From a virus: DNA of 20,080 bases. Each line of letters starts with the position of its first letter. Within the stretch, counting starts at the first letter, position 1. Under the pieces are notes generated by a model. That model was not told where the DNA came from and searched no databases. It saw nothing but the letters and a program-made list of their open reading frames with translations. The stretch is taken from positions 1-20,080 of the IMG/VR virus record IMGVR_UViG_3300013006_000679. One strand, given 5' to 3'. Position numbers and translations under genes: made by a program. This document shows positions 1 to 7,628 of the stretch, one piece after another.

Positions 1-2
1 AC

Positions 3-941
3 CATGCCACCGACAATGAAAAAATCTGGAAACGATCTAATCAAACTGTGATAGTGTGTTTGGTTGATGACATTATAAGTTGTAGCAATGATTATGAAAG
101 TGATTTGCCGTATTTGTTTGATTCCAATACCACGGTGATCACTGACAACTATATCACTTGCCCTACTCAATATCGTGTGATACAATTACCCTCTAGTTTT
201 TTGGGAATATATCATTATGTGCCTGACAATCAAAACTGGCAGCCCAATCGTGATTTTGCATTTGCGGTAAATCGCATTGACCAACGTAGATTTATATTAA
301 TGCTTGAATTAGGTCTACGAATACATTTGCATCGTGGTTATGTTAATTTTAACTGTTATAGACCAGGAACAAGCATAGTAGTAGATCCCAAACTTATTGA
401 TCATGCTCAAGCTGTAGAATACTGGAATGAGCATTGGAATCAGTCAAGCGCCGATCAAACAAAATATCAAAAGAGCTATGAATTATTAACACCACAAGTG
501 CCAATTCGCAATTACGAAATAGAGCATGATGATATTTTCCTACAGTCCTTTCTAAGCATTGTGGTAGAAACCTACAGCAGTGACAACAATGTGTCTGTGA
601 GTGAAAAGATATTTAGAGCATTGTGCACTCCTGCGCCGTGGACTGTGTCGTCGGGACGATACACAGTGGCTTATTTGCACAGCCTAGGGTTTGATACATT
701 GTCTGATTTGATTGACCACAATCACTACGACCAATTGGTTGATGTACAAGACAAGCAACATGTGTTTGTTTGGAAAAGCCTAGAGATCATCAAAGCATTA
801 AAAGCCATGGATTTGCCCACCTTGACTGCTAGATTGACACAGGCTGCCACGCACAATCAACAGTTATTACGCACAATGGCACAGCAGTGGTCCAATGAAT
901 CCAATGCCTGGATTGATCAACTGCAACACACACTAAAATGA
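3..941 (+). CDS. GT10-like putative glycosyltransferase (5' partial)
   Basis: The reading frame is open to the left edge, so the true start lies outside the window; an internal GTG at 48 is only the first candidate start inside it. The C-terminal third, around SEKIFRAL...PAPW followed by LHSLGFDTLSDLIDH, resembles the donor-binding segment of GT10 (fucosyltransferase-like) enzymes and of phage proteins with an S/T-E-K-x-x-x-x-x-x-x-G/x-x-P signature. The next gene repeats the same signature, so the two look like diverged tandem paralogues. The usual glycine of the signature is not obvious here (CTPAP), so activity is uncertain. The stop overlaps the next start as ATGA, implying translational coupling. 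The family link is by motif only; the acceptor and donor sugars are unknown. Confidence 0.55.
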   Translation, partial: HATDNEKIWKRSNQTVIVCLVDDIISCSNDYESDLPYLFDSNTTVITDNYITCPTQYRVIQLPSSFLGIYHYVPDNQNWQPNRDFAFAVNRIDQRRFILMLELGLRIHLHRGYVNFNCYRPGTSIVVDPKLIDHAQAVEYWNEHWNQSSADQTKYQKSYELLTPQVPIRNYEIEHDDIFLQSFLSIVVETYSSDNNVSVSEKIFRALCTPAPWTVSSGRYTVAYLHSLGFDTLSDLIDHNHYDQLVDVQDKQHVFVWKSLEIIKALKAMDLPTLTARLTQAATHNQQLLRTMAQQWSNESNAWIDQLQHTLK

Positions 942-1876
942 TAGAGATTCACGGTCCTAGTTATAGGTACGCTCAGGAAGTTCTCAAACGTCCAGAAGTT
1001 ATATATGTTCGTGATCATCACTATGATGAAACAGCTCAGTGTTTTCATTTAAAAGCATTGTTGGAAAACAGCCTGTGTGATCCCCAAAAACACTTGCTGG
1101 TATTTGACCATGTGAATGTTGAATACGAATTTGCTGAATATCCGCATGTGTGTTTGCCAACATTTTTGGCCAGAGAAAACCAAGAATTTATTCAGCAAAA
1201 CATAGTGCCCGATTGGACAAACAAAACAACTGCATTTAACTTTATGATAAACAAGCCACGCCCGCATCGTGAGTTTTTGTTGATATTGTTAGAGTATTTT
1301 GGATTAACCAATTATAGCCATTCGTTGTGTTGGCGCACAGTCACTAAAACATTGCAGGTGCCCAAGTACCAGTTTATAATTGACAGTGTAATGCTTGATA
1401 TGCCATCTACTAACTATGTGTTTGGAACTGAAGTTGTCATGGACCAAGGCGTGCGCAACGGTTCCTTTAAGAATGCCCATACATACCAAGGCCTATTGCA
1501 GACCACAGTGTTTGAACCCAGTTGCGTTTCCTTGATCACAGAGCCTGCGTTTTATGAAAAAGAAACTATTGTCACAGAAAAAACGTTAATGGCCATTTGC
1601 GGTGGTACTGTGCCTGTCTGGGTTGGAGGCTGGCGCATTGCTGATTATATGGCCAGCATGGGGTTTGATATATTTGATGATGTTGTTGACCACAGCTATC
1701 AATACAAATCAGATCCTTGGGATCGTTGCTACTATGCAATTGCCCGCAATATGGCATTGCTAGAGAACTGTATTGATCTTGATCCGGCAAGACTGCAACA
1801 CAATTATGATTTATTACAACAAAATGTCTTTCAACAAGACGTTGCACAAAAGAAACTAAAATATGTATTGGAATAA
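938..1876 (+). CDS. GT10-like putative glycosyltransferase
   Basis: 312 aa with an ATG start inside an ATGA overlap with the preceding gene. Around residues 210-240 it carries TEKTLMAICGGTVPVWVGG followed by a helix and GFDIFDDVVDH. This matches the fucosyltransferase-like (GT10) donor-site pattern T-E-K...G-x-x-P-V-x-x-G more closely than its upstream neighbour does. The shared GFD-hydrophobic-DH block links the two genes as paralogues. I see no signal peptide or membrane segment, so it should be cytoplasmic. Its 3' end overlaps the next gene by 14 nt. A role in transferring a sugar made by the nucleotide-sugar enzymes elsewhere in the window is plausible but inferred. The alternative is a phage-specific family that only shares the fold. 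Confidence 0.55.
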   Translation: MIEIHGPSYRYAQEVLKRPEVIYVRDHHYDETAQCFHLKALLENSLCDPQKHLLVFDHVNVEYEFAEYPHVCLPTFLARENQEFIQQNIVPDWTNKTTAFNFMINKPRPHREFLLILLEYFGLTNYSHSLCWRTVTKTLQVPKYQFIIDSVMLDMPSTNYVFGTEVVMDQGVRNGSFKNAHTYQGLLQTTVFEPSCVSLITEPAFYEKETIVTEKTLMAICGGTVPVWVGGWRIADYMASMGFDIFDDVVDHSYQYKSDPWDRCYYAIARNMALLENCIDLDPARLQHNYDLLQQNVFQQDVAQKKLKYVLE

Positions 1877-2564
1877 TCCTATAACACACATTGTGTACCC
1901 CTCCACTCAAGACATCATACAAGATAGTCTGCACAATGGAACACATTGTTTGTTTTTCAATCCACAACAAAACAAGCATGAAATACGTACCAACCAACAA
2001 CTACAAGATCTATGTAACTGGGCCAACACTCACATAACCAGTCAAGGTATAGATGATTTTGTAGCAGACACTGCTAATCACTATGAGATTGCCAACTTGG
2101 TCAAACTCAACATGTGGGTCGATGATCTACCACGACAAGGCAGTATCAAACCCATGTTGTTGCAATACATAGGACAACCTTTGTTAGAGTCTGGCACAGG
2201 TGAAAGTAGATTACGAGCACTTGAGCGCATTGACAGCATTCAAACTGTGACTGCGTTTATTAGCACTCATGTTGATCATCAAGATCAGTTCAAACACCTA
2301 GAACCAATAACCACATTTGCGCAGTTTGCTCAATTGTGTCGTGCAGTACCAGGCCAAGAATTTTTATTTAGGTTAACTGATGCACAAGCACCATACGGCA
2401 TTGATTGGTATGAATATGACAGTTTGCGCACTGCCGCAATCACTCCCGGAGAAGAATACTGTGTGGGTGCAATGACTGTTTACTTGCAACAGCATCCTGG
2501 TGTGAACTTTATTCCCAGTTGGTTTGATCAACTGGTAGATTGGGCTAGTTATAAAAACTCTTGA
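1863..2564 (+). CDS. Unknown protein with an ESRLRALE motif
   Basis: 233 aa, ATG start 14 nt inside the upstream gene, so it is probably translated by coupling. I do not recognise a family. A central segment reads as: NLVKLNMWVDDL, then IKPMLLQYIGQPLLESGTG, then ESRLRALERI. The layout 'request parameter, hydrophobic strand, G-x-G, S/H-R-L-x-A' is reminiscent of the ParB/sulfiredoxin-type nucleotide-binding strand-turn-helix, but this is a weak resemblance. The C-terminus is aromatic- and acid-rich, with no membrane segment. It is the last gene of the + strand run and its final 20 nt overlap the 3' end of the oppositely oriented asparagine-synthase-like gene. Function unknown; the neighbours suggest glycosylation. 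Confidence 0.6.
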   Translation: MYWNNPITHIVYPSTQDIIQDSLHNGTHCLFFNPQQNKHEIRTNQQLQDLCNWANTHITSQGIDDFVADTANHYEIANLVKLNMWVDDLPRQGSIKPMLLQYIGQPLLESGTGESRLRALERIDSIQTVTAFISTHVDHQDQFKHLEPITTFAQFAQLCRAVPGQEFLFRLTDAQAPYGIDWYEYDSLRTAAITPGEEYCVGAMTVYLQQHPGVNFIPSWFDQLVDWASYKNS

Positions 2565-4020
2565 GTACTGCTTGGTACCAATCGCGATCTCTGTTGCCAG
2601 TTGGTTGAATATTAATGTCTAACCATGGCAGGCTATCATTGCAATGTCCAGTAAATCCTTTTTTGGGCAACACATGCTCCAAGTCCCACCGTTCAAGAAA
2701 TAGTCGTCTAATTAGTGGTTTTGGCACTCCTGACACTTTGAATTCAAATGGCAAGTTCAAGGCCAACTGCATCACAGGACGGGACAAAAACGGATTGCGA
2801 GATTCTATCCCCCAAGCACCACTGATCACATCAATACCACGAGCATCACAACCAGCAATTTGATACCAATAGTCCATGAGCAAGGTGGCTTGTCCTGCAT
2901 GATCATTGTACGCACTCATGCACCGATCCCATAACTGACTGTTACCATTTGCGCTGTATGGACTAACTGAGTATTTGTTGTTGTAATCAAGTGTACGATA
3001 CACATCATATCCGCCAAACAGTTCGTCAGCGCCTACACCTGTAAATAGCACTCGTTGTTCGCAGGCTTTGCATATAGCCCATTGCCCTGCAAAACTCCAG
3101 CTCTGCACGGGCATTTGTGTGCGTTGCAGTACAGATTTATAGTGCACAGCCCATTGCTGTGCATCTATGTGCAATTCATGTAGTTGAGATAATTCCCGAT
3201 CGGTTAACAATGTTGGTGCACAATCTACCACAGGATCTTTGCCGGTCATGTTTGTGGTGTATAATTCAAGATCCTGCATGTGACTCAATATTATACTGCT
3301 GTCTAATCCCCCAGAATAAGTCAATGCGGCTGCACATGCCGGAGTCATTGTTCTTAGTGTGTTGGCCCATACATGTTTGAATTCTTCATAGGCCTGATTA
3401 ATATTATTGTAGTGTGTGGGACGTATCCAATCAAACACACTGTCAATCTCTACAATACGCATTCCGTCTTGATACAAATATCCAGAATCAATGCGTGAAA
3501 TGCCGCGCCACGGTGTTAATGACAACATTGCCCAGTGTCTAGTAGCATAATCCTGTGGAACTTTGACTGCGGCAACATATTCTAGTATTGGTGCAACTTC
3601 TGAACACACAATTAAAATACTGTCATCTTGATATTGATATAAACTTCGCTCACCTTGTGGATCACTGGCATACATCACTGTGTTGTTATTGGTCCATGCC
3701 CATGCCCATGGCCCCCATCCACTGCGCAACCTAGTGATATCATGCTCCACAGCATCATGCACAAATTCAATGTCGTTGTCGTAGCTACCAATTTCACGAT
3801 AGTTGTAAATCTCTCCGTTGTAGGCCAAAAAGTTAGTGTACTCCTTCTGGTAGTACTCTGCAGTACCAGTGATATGTAGCACAGTCTGGCCAATGAATGT
3901 GTTGTTTTCATAACGATATCTGTGGAAGTCTGGTCCGCGAGAATCCAGTATGGCAAACGCCTGTAGATGTTTTTCTAAAGGAATGTTGTCCCGACTTTGT
4001 ACCAACAGTATACCGCACAT
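2545..4020 (-). CDS. asnB: Asparagine synthase-like glutamine amidotransferase
   Basis: 491 aa, two domains. The N-terminal class II (Ntn) glutaminase domain begins MCGI, giving the Cys nucleophile after Met removal, and has SRGPD and YNGEIYNY. The C-terminal ATP-pyrophosphatase domain has the PP-loop SGGLDSS and the FTGVGADELFGGY block. The family makes an amide from a carboxylate, ATP and glutamine; relatives amidate sugars or peptides instead of aspartate. It is shorter than E. coli AsnB (554 aa). The glutamine-binding Arg of the usual R-L-S-I strand seems replaced by Val (TVLHITG), so glutamine use may be altered. It is the last gene of the rnh transcription unit, 1 nt after a 125-aa protein, and it converges on the + strand genes with a 20-nt overlap. 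Free asparagine synthesis and uronic-acid amidation are both possible. Confidence 0.88.
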   Translation of the reverse strand: MCGILLVQSRDNIPLEKHLQAFAILDSRGPDFHRYRYENNTFIGQTVLHITGTAEYYQKEYTNFLAYNGEIYNYREIGSYDNDIEFVHDAVEHDITRLRSGWGPWAWAWTNNNTVMYASDPQGERSLYQYQDDSILIVCSEVAPILEYVAAVKVPQDYATRHWAMLSLTPWRGISRIDSGYLYQDGMRIVEIDSVFDWIRPTHYNNINQAYEEFKHVWANTLRTMTPACAAALTYSGGLDSSIILSHMQDLELYTTNMTGKDPVVDCAPTLLTDRELSQLHELHIDAQQWAVHYKSVLQRTQMPVQSWSFAGQWAICKACEQRVLFTGVGADELFGGYDVYRTLDYNNKYSVSPYSANGNSQLWDRCMSAYNDHAGQATLLMDYWYQIAGCDARGIDVISGAWGIESRNPFLSRPVMQLALNLPFEFKVSGVPKPLIRRLFLERWDLEHVLPKKGFTGHCNDSLPWLDINIQPTGNRDRDWYQAVLKSFYN

Positions 4021-4021
4021 A

Positions 4022-4399
4022 TCAATAGTTGTTTAAAAATTTTTCTAGATCGCCATACAGTTGTGCCGCCACAGCTTCTCGACTGCCAAACATGTGTAAC
4101 TTAACAGGTATGCCTTTGACTATTTCAATGTAGTAAGGACTTTGTAGTTTACGATCAAGTGTGAGAACAATACGTCGATTGCCAGGAGTTTGGTTGATGT
4201 CTATACCGTAGTGCGACAGTTTCAATACCCGGCTAAAGATATAAAAACCATGTTCGGTTAATCTCATGCCCCCGGTTTTTCTGATGTTCGACCACCAACT
4301 GCGTCTGGCAGATTCGACTGTGTCTGCAAATTCTTCTGGTAATTCTGCTACCAGAATTTCTGTTAGCTTTAATTTGTCACGCACTGCCTGGTCGGACAA
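4022..4399 (-). CDS. Conserved phage hypothetical protein, 125 aa
   Basis: I know no function for this family; proteins of this type occur in marine T4-like phages, which I state from memory. It is soluble, with a central SWWSNIRKTGGMRLTEHGF segment and a mixed alpha/beta composition. The frame's first start is TTG at 4399 with AAGG about 8 nt upstream. An alternative GTG at 4384 would cut the overlap with the upstream 98-aa gene from 23 nt to 8 nt, so the start is unsure. It is followed 1 nt later by the asparagine-synthase-like gene. Confidence 0.7.
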   Translation of the reverse strand: MSDQAVRDKLKLTEILVAELPEEFADTVESARRSWWSNIRKTGGMRLTEHGFYIFSRVLKLSHYGIDINQTPGNRRIVLTLDRKLQSPYYIEIVKGIPVKLHMFGSREAVAAQLYGDLEKFLNNY

Positions 4400-4673
4400 T
4401 TTCGCCTTGTACTAATAATACCACAGTGAACTTGTCTGTCTTGAATTGAGCATTTAACTTCTTTGAAAGATTGTGCGCATGCCCAGGATTTGAGAAACTG
4501 ACTTTTTTGTATTTTGGTCCAGGATGCTGAACCAACAAGTTACTAGTTTTTAAATTGATAGGAGCGTCATCATAAAATACTGCCCATACTCCAGCTGATG
4601 ACAACACTTGCTCGGTCTTGTAAGTGGCTTTGTTGGTCAGCTCTAATAGAACTTTGGGCTTGGGTCTACTCAT
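4377..4673 (-). CDS. Conserved phage hypothetical protein, 98 aa
   Basis: Small basic protein with a good Shine-Dalgarno sequence (AGGAG, 8 nt before the ATG). Its sequence has the layout I associate with a short protein common in T4-like marine phages: MSRPKPKVLLE at the N-terminus, then a GVWAVFYDDAPINL segment, then PGPKYKKVSFSNPGHAHNL. No enzymatic motif, signal peptide or membrane segment is visible. A late-promoter-like CATAAATA lies 20 nt upstream, so this gene may begin a late sub-operon with the 125-aa protein and the asparagine-synthase-like gene. Function unknown. Confidence 0.75.
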   Translation of the reverse strand: MSRPKPKVLLELTNKATYKTEQVLSSAGVWAVFYDDAPINLKTSNLLVQHPGPKYKKVSFSNPGHAHNLSKKLNAQFKTDKFTVVLLVQGEIVRPGSA

Positions 4674-4693
4674 CTCATTAAACTCCTATATTT

Positions 4694-4701
4694 TATTTAT
4701 G
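4694..4701 (-). promoter_or_regulatory. T4-type late promoter-like octamer
   Basis: The - strand reads CATAAATA, one mismatch (first base) from the T4 late promoter TATAAATA. It lies in the 45-nt gap before the 98-aa gene and is followed by that gene's AGGAG. Position and match support a late promoter, but the sequence is AT-rich and a chance match is possible. Confidence 0.4.
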
Positions 4702-4718
4702 ACAAATACAGAGAGTTT

Positions 4719-4928
4719 TTAAAAGGATCCACCTTCAACTGTTACCTGAATCTGATTGTCAGATCCTTTGGCTTGCAAATGTTCATGTAATACATGAAGA
4801 TTTAATAACAATCTGGTGATATCAGCATGCAGATCTTTTGCATCTTTCATGGGCATGGTAAAATCTTTTACAGCCCGTGCTTCAAACCCTTGTACTCGTT
4901 CGATAAACTTTTGTATGTGAATACTCAT
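4719..4928 (-). CDS. Small phage hypothetical protein, 69 aa
   Basis: A helical protein with heptad-like spacing of Leu/Ile/Ala from about residue 5 to 55 (DLHADITRLLLNLHVLHEHL), probably a short coiled coil or helical hairpin. It ends in a short strand, QIQVTVEGG. There is no membrane segment. Its ATG overlaps the stop of the upstream 48-aa gene as ATGA, so the two are likely translated together. Function unknown. Confidence 0.65.
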   Translation of the reverse strand: MSIHIQKFIERVQGFEARAVKDFTMPMKDAKDLHADITRLLLNLHVLHEHLQAKGSDNQIQVTVEGGSF

Positions 4929-5071
4929 TCGTCATCCTTAATTAAATCTATACTATGAACTTGTCCGTGGCCAACCTTGTACACTGAAAATCGAATTGCT
5001 TCAGACAAGTTTGGGAAAATTTTTTTGGACAACAATTTCCCGCCAGTGACATAATATCTAACTATGTACAT
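4925..5071 (-). CDS. Small phage hypothetical protein, 48 aa
   Basis: A short open frame from ATG at 5071 to TGA at 4925, encoding 48 residues that begin MYIVRYYVTGGKLLSKKIF and end in VHSIDLIKDDE. It starts 9 nt after the stop of the 6-dehydrogenase gene and its stop overlaps the next ATG (ATGA), so it fills the gap between two genes exactly. That placement is the main evidence that it is real. The composition (beta-strand rich, then a helix NLSEAIRFSVY) suggests a small folded domain. No function is recognised. Confidence 0.6.
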   Translation of the reverse strand: MYIVRYYVTGGKLLSKKIFPNLSEAIRFSVYKVGHGQVHSIDLIKDDE

Positions 5072-5080
5072 ACTATTTTT

Positions 5081-6235
5081 TTAAGTGGTTATATCGTAAC
5101 AAACAATATCTTGATTGGTTAACATTGATTTGGATACAAATTCAACACGGTCACCAAATTCTGTTTTAAGTTCTTCTATCAGTAACGGCAGTAAAAACAC
5201 AGTGGGTTCAATGTATACTTTTGCCTTGGTGGCCAATAATTTCCTACAAATTTTAAGCTGATGACTTTCTTCAAAGATATTAACACCTTTCTTGTAGCTC
5301 ACATACTCAAAGTAGTAAGGTAAGTTGTTGGAATTTTGTTTTATAAAATAGTCTGTTAAAAATTCAACATGAGATTCATTAAAACTATCTACTATTTCCC
5401 CCAATGGATAATCCATGCCCTGCGATTTGGCATAGTGTACAAACGATCTGTTGTCTCTAGGATAGCAAGGCCCTCCAAATCCAAATCCAAAGTGAAATTT
5501 TTGTGTGGCTTTGATTAGATTAAGATACTTGCTGGCAGTGTCAAGATCTTTTTCCATTCCTGCATTGATTAAAAATTGCCCCATCATGTTGAAAAAGCTA
5601 ATTTCCATTGTGGCACGACAGTTGCCTGCTAACTTTAGAATTTCGCCTGTGGTCGGATGTACTTGATACACAGGCGTATCAGGTGTGATCAACTTAGAAA
5701 ACAAGTCTCGGCACCTGTCAGCGGCTTGATCGTTTTCAGTACCCAGCGACAGGGTATGTGCATTTAAAATGCTGGATATAACTGCACCTTGCATGGCAAA
5801 TGTAGGACAATACACAACATGAACACCCAAGTCGTCAAGTTCTTTTTGTATTTCAACACATGTGCCTGGATTACAAGTGGACCCTACAATCAACACTTTG
5901 TCTCGCACATTGCCTTTATGTGAACGAATGTCATTGACCACGTCCCACACAGGCTTAACATCGTAGTCACCTTGCGGTGTACTTGGAGTAGCAACCAGCA
6001 CATATAATAAATTGCATTGATCAATCACTTGATGATTATCAACAGTAAATTCAATATTTTTGGCACTCTCAAGCATTTCTTTAATGCCGGGTTCAATTTG
6101 ATCAGTGCGTCTAGCCTGTAATGCAGTGACATAATCTTCTTTGTAGCTACTGGCCACAACATTAAAACCACGCTGTTCAAACAGCAATGCATACGCTAAT
6201 CCTAATTTTCCTACACCTATAATTCCTACATTCAT
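5081..6235 (-). CDS. ugd: UDP-glucose/GDP-mannose 6-dehydrogenase family
   Basis: 384 aa. The family oxidises C6 of a nucleotide sugar twice with NAD to a uronic acid (UDP-glucose to UDP-glucuronate is the best-known case). Visible motifs are the Rossmann GVGKLG at residues 7-12, a TPSTPQGDYD segment, STCNPGT, the catalytic-domain EILKLAGN with Lys201, and the active-site Cys257 in FGGPCYPRDN. A C-terminal NAD-type domain follows, with YKKGVNIFEESHQ; it is somewhat shorter than in typical enzymes. The ATG overlaps the stop of the GDP-mannose-3,5-epimerase-like gene (ATGA), so the two are coupled. The sequence does not settle whether the substrate is UDP-Glc, UDP-HexNAc or GDP-Man; the GDP-mannose-linked neighbour keeps GDP-sugars in play. 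Confidence 0.85.
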   Translation of the reverse strand: MNVGIIGVGKLGLAYALLFEQRGFNVVASSYKEDYVTALQARRTDQIEPGIKEMLESAKNIEFTVDNHQVIDQCNLLYVLVATPSTPQGDYDVKPVWDVVNDIRSHKGNVRDKVLIVGSTCNPGTCVEIQKELDDLGVHVVYCPTFAMQGAVISSILNAHTLSLGTENDQAADRCRDLFSKLITPDTPVYQVHPTTGEILKLAGNCRATMEISFFNMMGQFLINAGMEKDLDTASKYLNLIKATQKFHFGFGFGGPCYPRDNRSFVHYAKSQGMDYPLGEIVDSFNESHVEFLTDYFIKQNSNNLPYYFEYVSYKKGVNIFEESHQLKICRKLLATKAKVYIEPTVFLLPLLIEELKTEFGDRVEFVSKSMLTNQDIVCYDITT

Positions 6236-7194
6236 CCGTTGTCCTTGATTTGTTTATTGATCCAGTTGTATGTTTGTGTCAACCCGTATTCTAGGTTGTC
6301 CGCTGGTTCCCATTGTAAGATCTTTTTAATTAGTGTATTATCACTGGTTCTTGCGTTTACACCAACTGGTCCAGTAATGTACTTAATTAAAATTTCTTTG
6401 TTGGCAATTTTTGCAATCAATTGAGCAAGATCAGTGATTGATATTGATCTGTTGCTGCCTAAGTTAACAGGCAAGGCATAGTTGCTATTTTGCAATCGGT
6501 GGATGCCTTCGATGCATTGATCGATATACATAAAACTTCTTATTTGACTACCAGTGCCCCAAATCTCTATTGTGTCAGTGCCAGCCGCTACCTTACGACA
6601 CAATGCCGCTGGCGCTTTTTCTTTGCCATTATTCCAGGTGCCTTGCGGTCCAAACACATTGTGTAGTCTTGCTATCCTAACACGAAAATCGTAGTTACGT
6701 GCATAACTCAAATATAATCTTTCAGAAAATATTTTTTCCCATCCGTACTCACTGTCGGGATTTGCAGGATAGGCACTGTCTTCTGTGATTAATATATTGC
6801 TGGGATCAAGTTGATTGTGTGCAGGATAGGCACAAGCACTAGATGTAAAGAATACATTTTTTACGCCTGCTTGTTGCATTGATGACACTATGTTGATATT
6901 GATGCTAGCGGAGTTGTGCATGACATCTGCGTCATTATCTCCAGTAAATATGTATCCAGCACCTCCCATGTCGGCTGCTAGTTGATAAACAGTGTCAATG
7001 TTTGATTCAACAATTGCATCAACATTGTGCTGTTTTCGTAAATCAACTATGTAAAATTCATCTGCGTCCGTTGTTTCAAACTCGGGATATTTTAAATCTG
7101 CACCAATAACATGATGTCCTTGTTGTTTTAAACTACGAACTAAGTGCGAACCAATGAATCCACCAGCACCACACACTAGCATAGTTTTTTTCAT
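6232..7194 (-). CDS. GDP-mannose 3,5-epimerase homologue
   Basis: 320 aa, extended short-chain dehydrogenase fold. ATG at 7194 was chosen over in-frame upstream starts because it directly precedes the Rossmann strand MLVCGAGGFIGSHL and overlaps the upstream stop by 1 nt. Beyond the generic epimerase motifs it has blocks typical of plant GDP-mannose 3,5-epimerase: QLAADMGGAGYI, FTSSACAYP, RLHNVFGPQGTW, GKEKAPAALCRK and the late SDNTLIKK...W. Catalytic residues line up with those I recall for the Arabidopsis enzyme at a constant offset of 24: Cys121 (145), Tyr150/Lys154 (174/178) and Lys193 (217). The expected product is GDP-L-galactose or GDP-L-gulose. It is coupled to the 6-dehydrogenase gene downstream. 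The reaction is inferred by homology; another NDP-sugar substrate cannot be excluded. Confidence 0.8.
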   Translation of the reverse strand: MKKTMLVCGAGGFIGSHLVRSLKQQGHHVIGADLKYPEFETTDADEFYIVDLRKQHNVDAIVESNIDTVYQLAADMGGAGYIFTGDNDADVMHNSASININIVSSMQQAGVKNVFFTSSACAYPAHNQLDPSNILITEDSAYPANPDSEYGWEKIFSERLYLSYARNYDFRVRIARLHNVFGPQGTWNNGKEKAPAALCRKVAAGTDTIEIWGTGSQIRSFMYIDQCIEGIHRLQNSNYALPVNLGSNRSISITDLAQLIAKIANKEILIKYITGPVGVNARTSDNTLIKKILQWEPADNLEYGLTQTYNWINKQIKDNG

Positions 7195-7628
7195 CAAGTT
7201 ACCTCTTGTTTGGCACGGAATGGACCTTGATAAGGATATCTTTGTAATGCAATCAGTTTGGGATCTTGTACTATTTTCCAATTGCGACCACGTTTGATTG
7301 AATACCATCCGGCAGCAAACCAACTTTTGCTTTTGCGAGTTTTGGTATACAATGGTAAACGATGTACCACGTCCCACACAGGATTATAGCATTTGCTGAC
7401 TACAGGAAATCCGTGTACGTCTGATGTTGACGGCTTAGACGATTTAGCTTCGCTTTCAAATACAATATTTTCTTCACGTGCCGCAAGTTTAATTGTTTTA
7501 AACTGTTTTACTTGATTGTCAATACGAACTTGAAATCCACCATCCCAGGCTTCGATGTTGCCAACTTTGCGATTGTCCTTTTGTAAAATCCAAAATTGTT
7601 TATCTGCCACTGTTTTAGCTACTAACAT
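7194..7628 (-). CDS. Conserved phage hypothetical protein, 144 aa
   Basis: A protein of a type I associate with T4-like marine phages. It has an N-terminal beta-rich half (KQFWILQKDNRKVGNIEAW, then VRIDNQVKQFKTIK) and a C-terminal half with VHGFP, YNPVWDVVHRLPLYTKT, KSKSWFAAGWY and LQRYPYQGPF. It is basic and aromatic-rich, which would suit nucleic-acid binding, but that is a guess. The ATG at 7628 has a strong Shine-Dalgarno (AAAGGAG). It overlaps the 3' end of rnh by 14 nt and its stop shares one base with the epimerase start. Function unknown. Confidence 0.75.
   Translation of the reverse strand: MLVAKTVADKQFWILQKDNRKVGNIEAWDGGFQVRIDNQVKQFKTIKLAAREENIVFESEAKSSKPSTSDVHGFPVVSKCYNPVWDVVHRLPLYTKTRKSKSWFAAGWYSIKRGRNWKIVQDPKLIALQRYPYQGPFRAKQEVT

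Noticed and set aside
3117-3956. Several open frames on either strand within the asparagine-synthase-like gene.
   Set aside because: Low-complexity or Cys/Val-rich translations without starts, ribosome sites or family features; shadows of the real gene.
7194-7377. N-terminal extension of the GDP-mannose-3,5-epimerase-like frame up to 7377.
   Set aside because: The extra 61 residues lie wholly inside the 144-aa phage gene in another frame and precede the normal Rossmann start; ATG at 7194 is the sensible start.
7381-7400. TGC-TATAAT on the - strand inside the 144-aa gene.
   Set aside because: No acceptable -35 box at 16-18 nt and it is explained by codons for C-Y-N-P.
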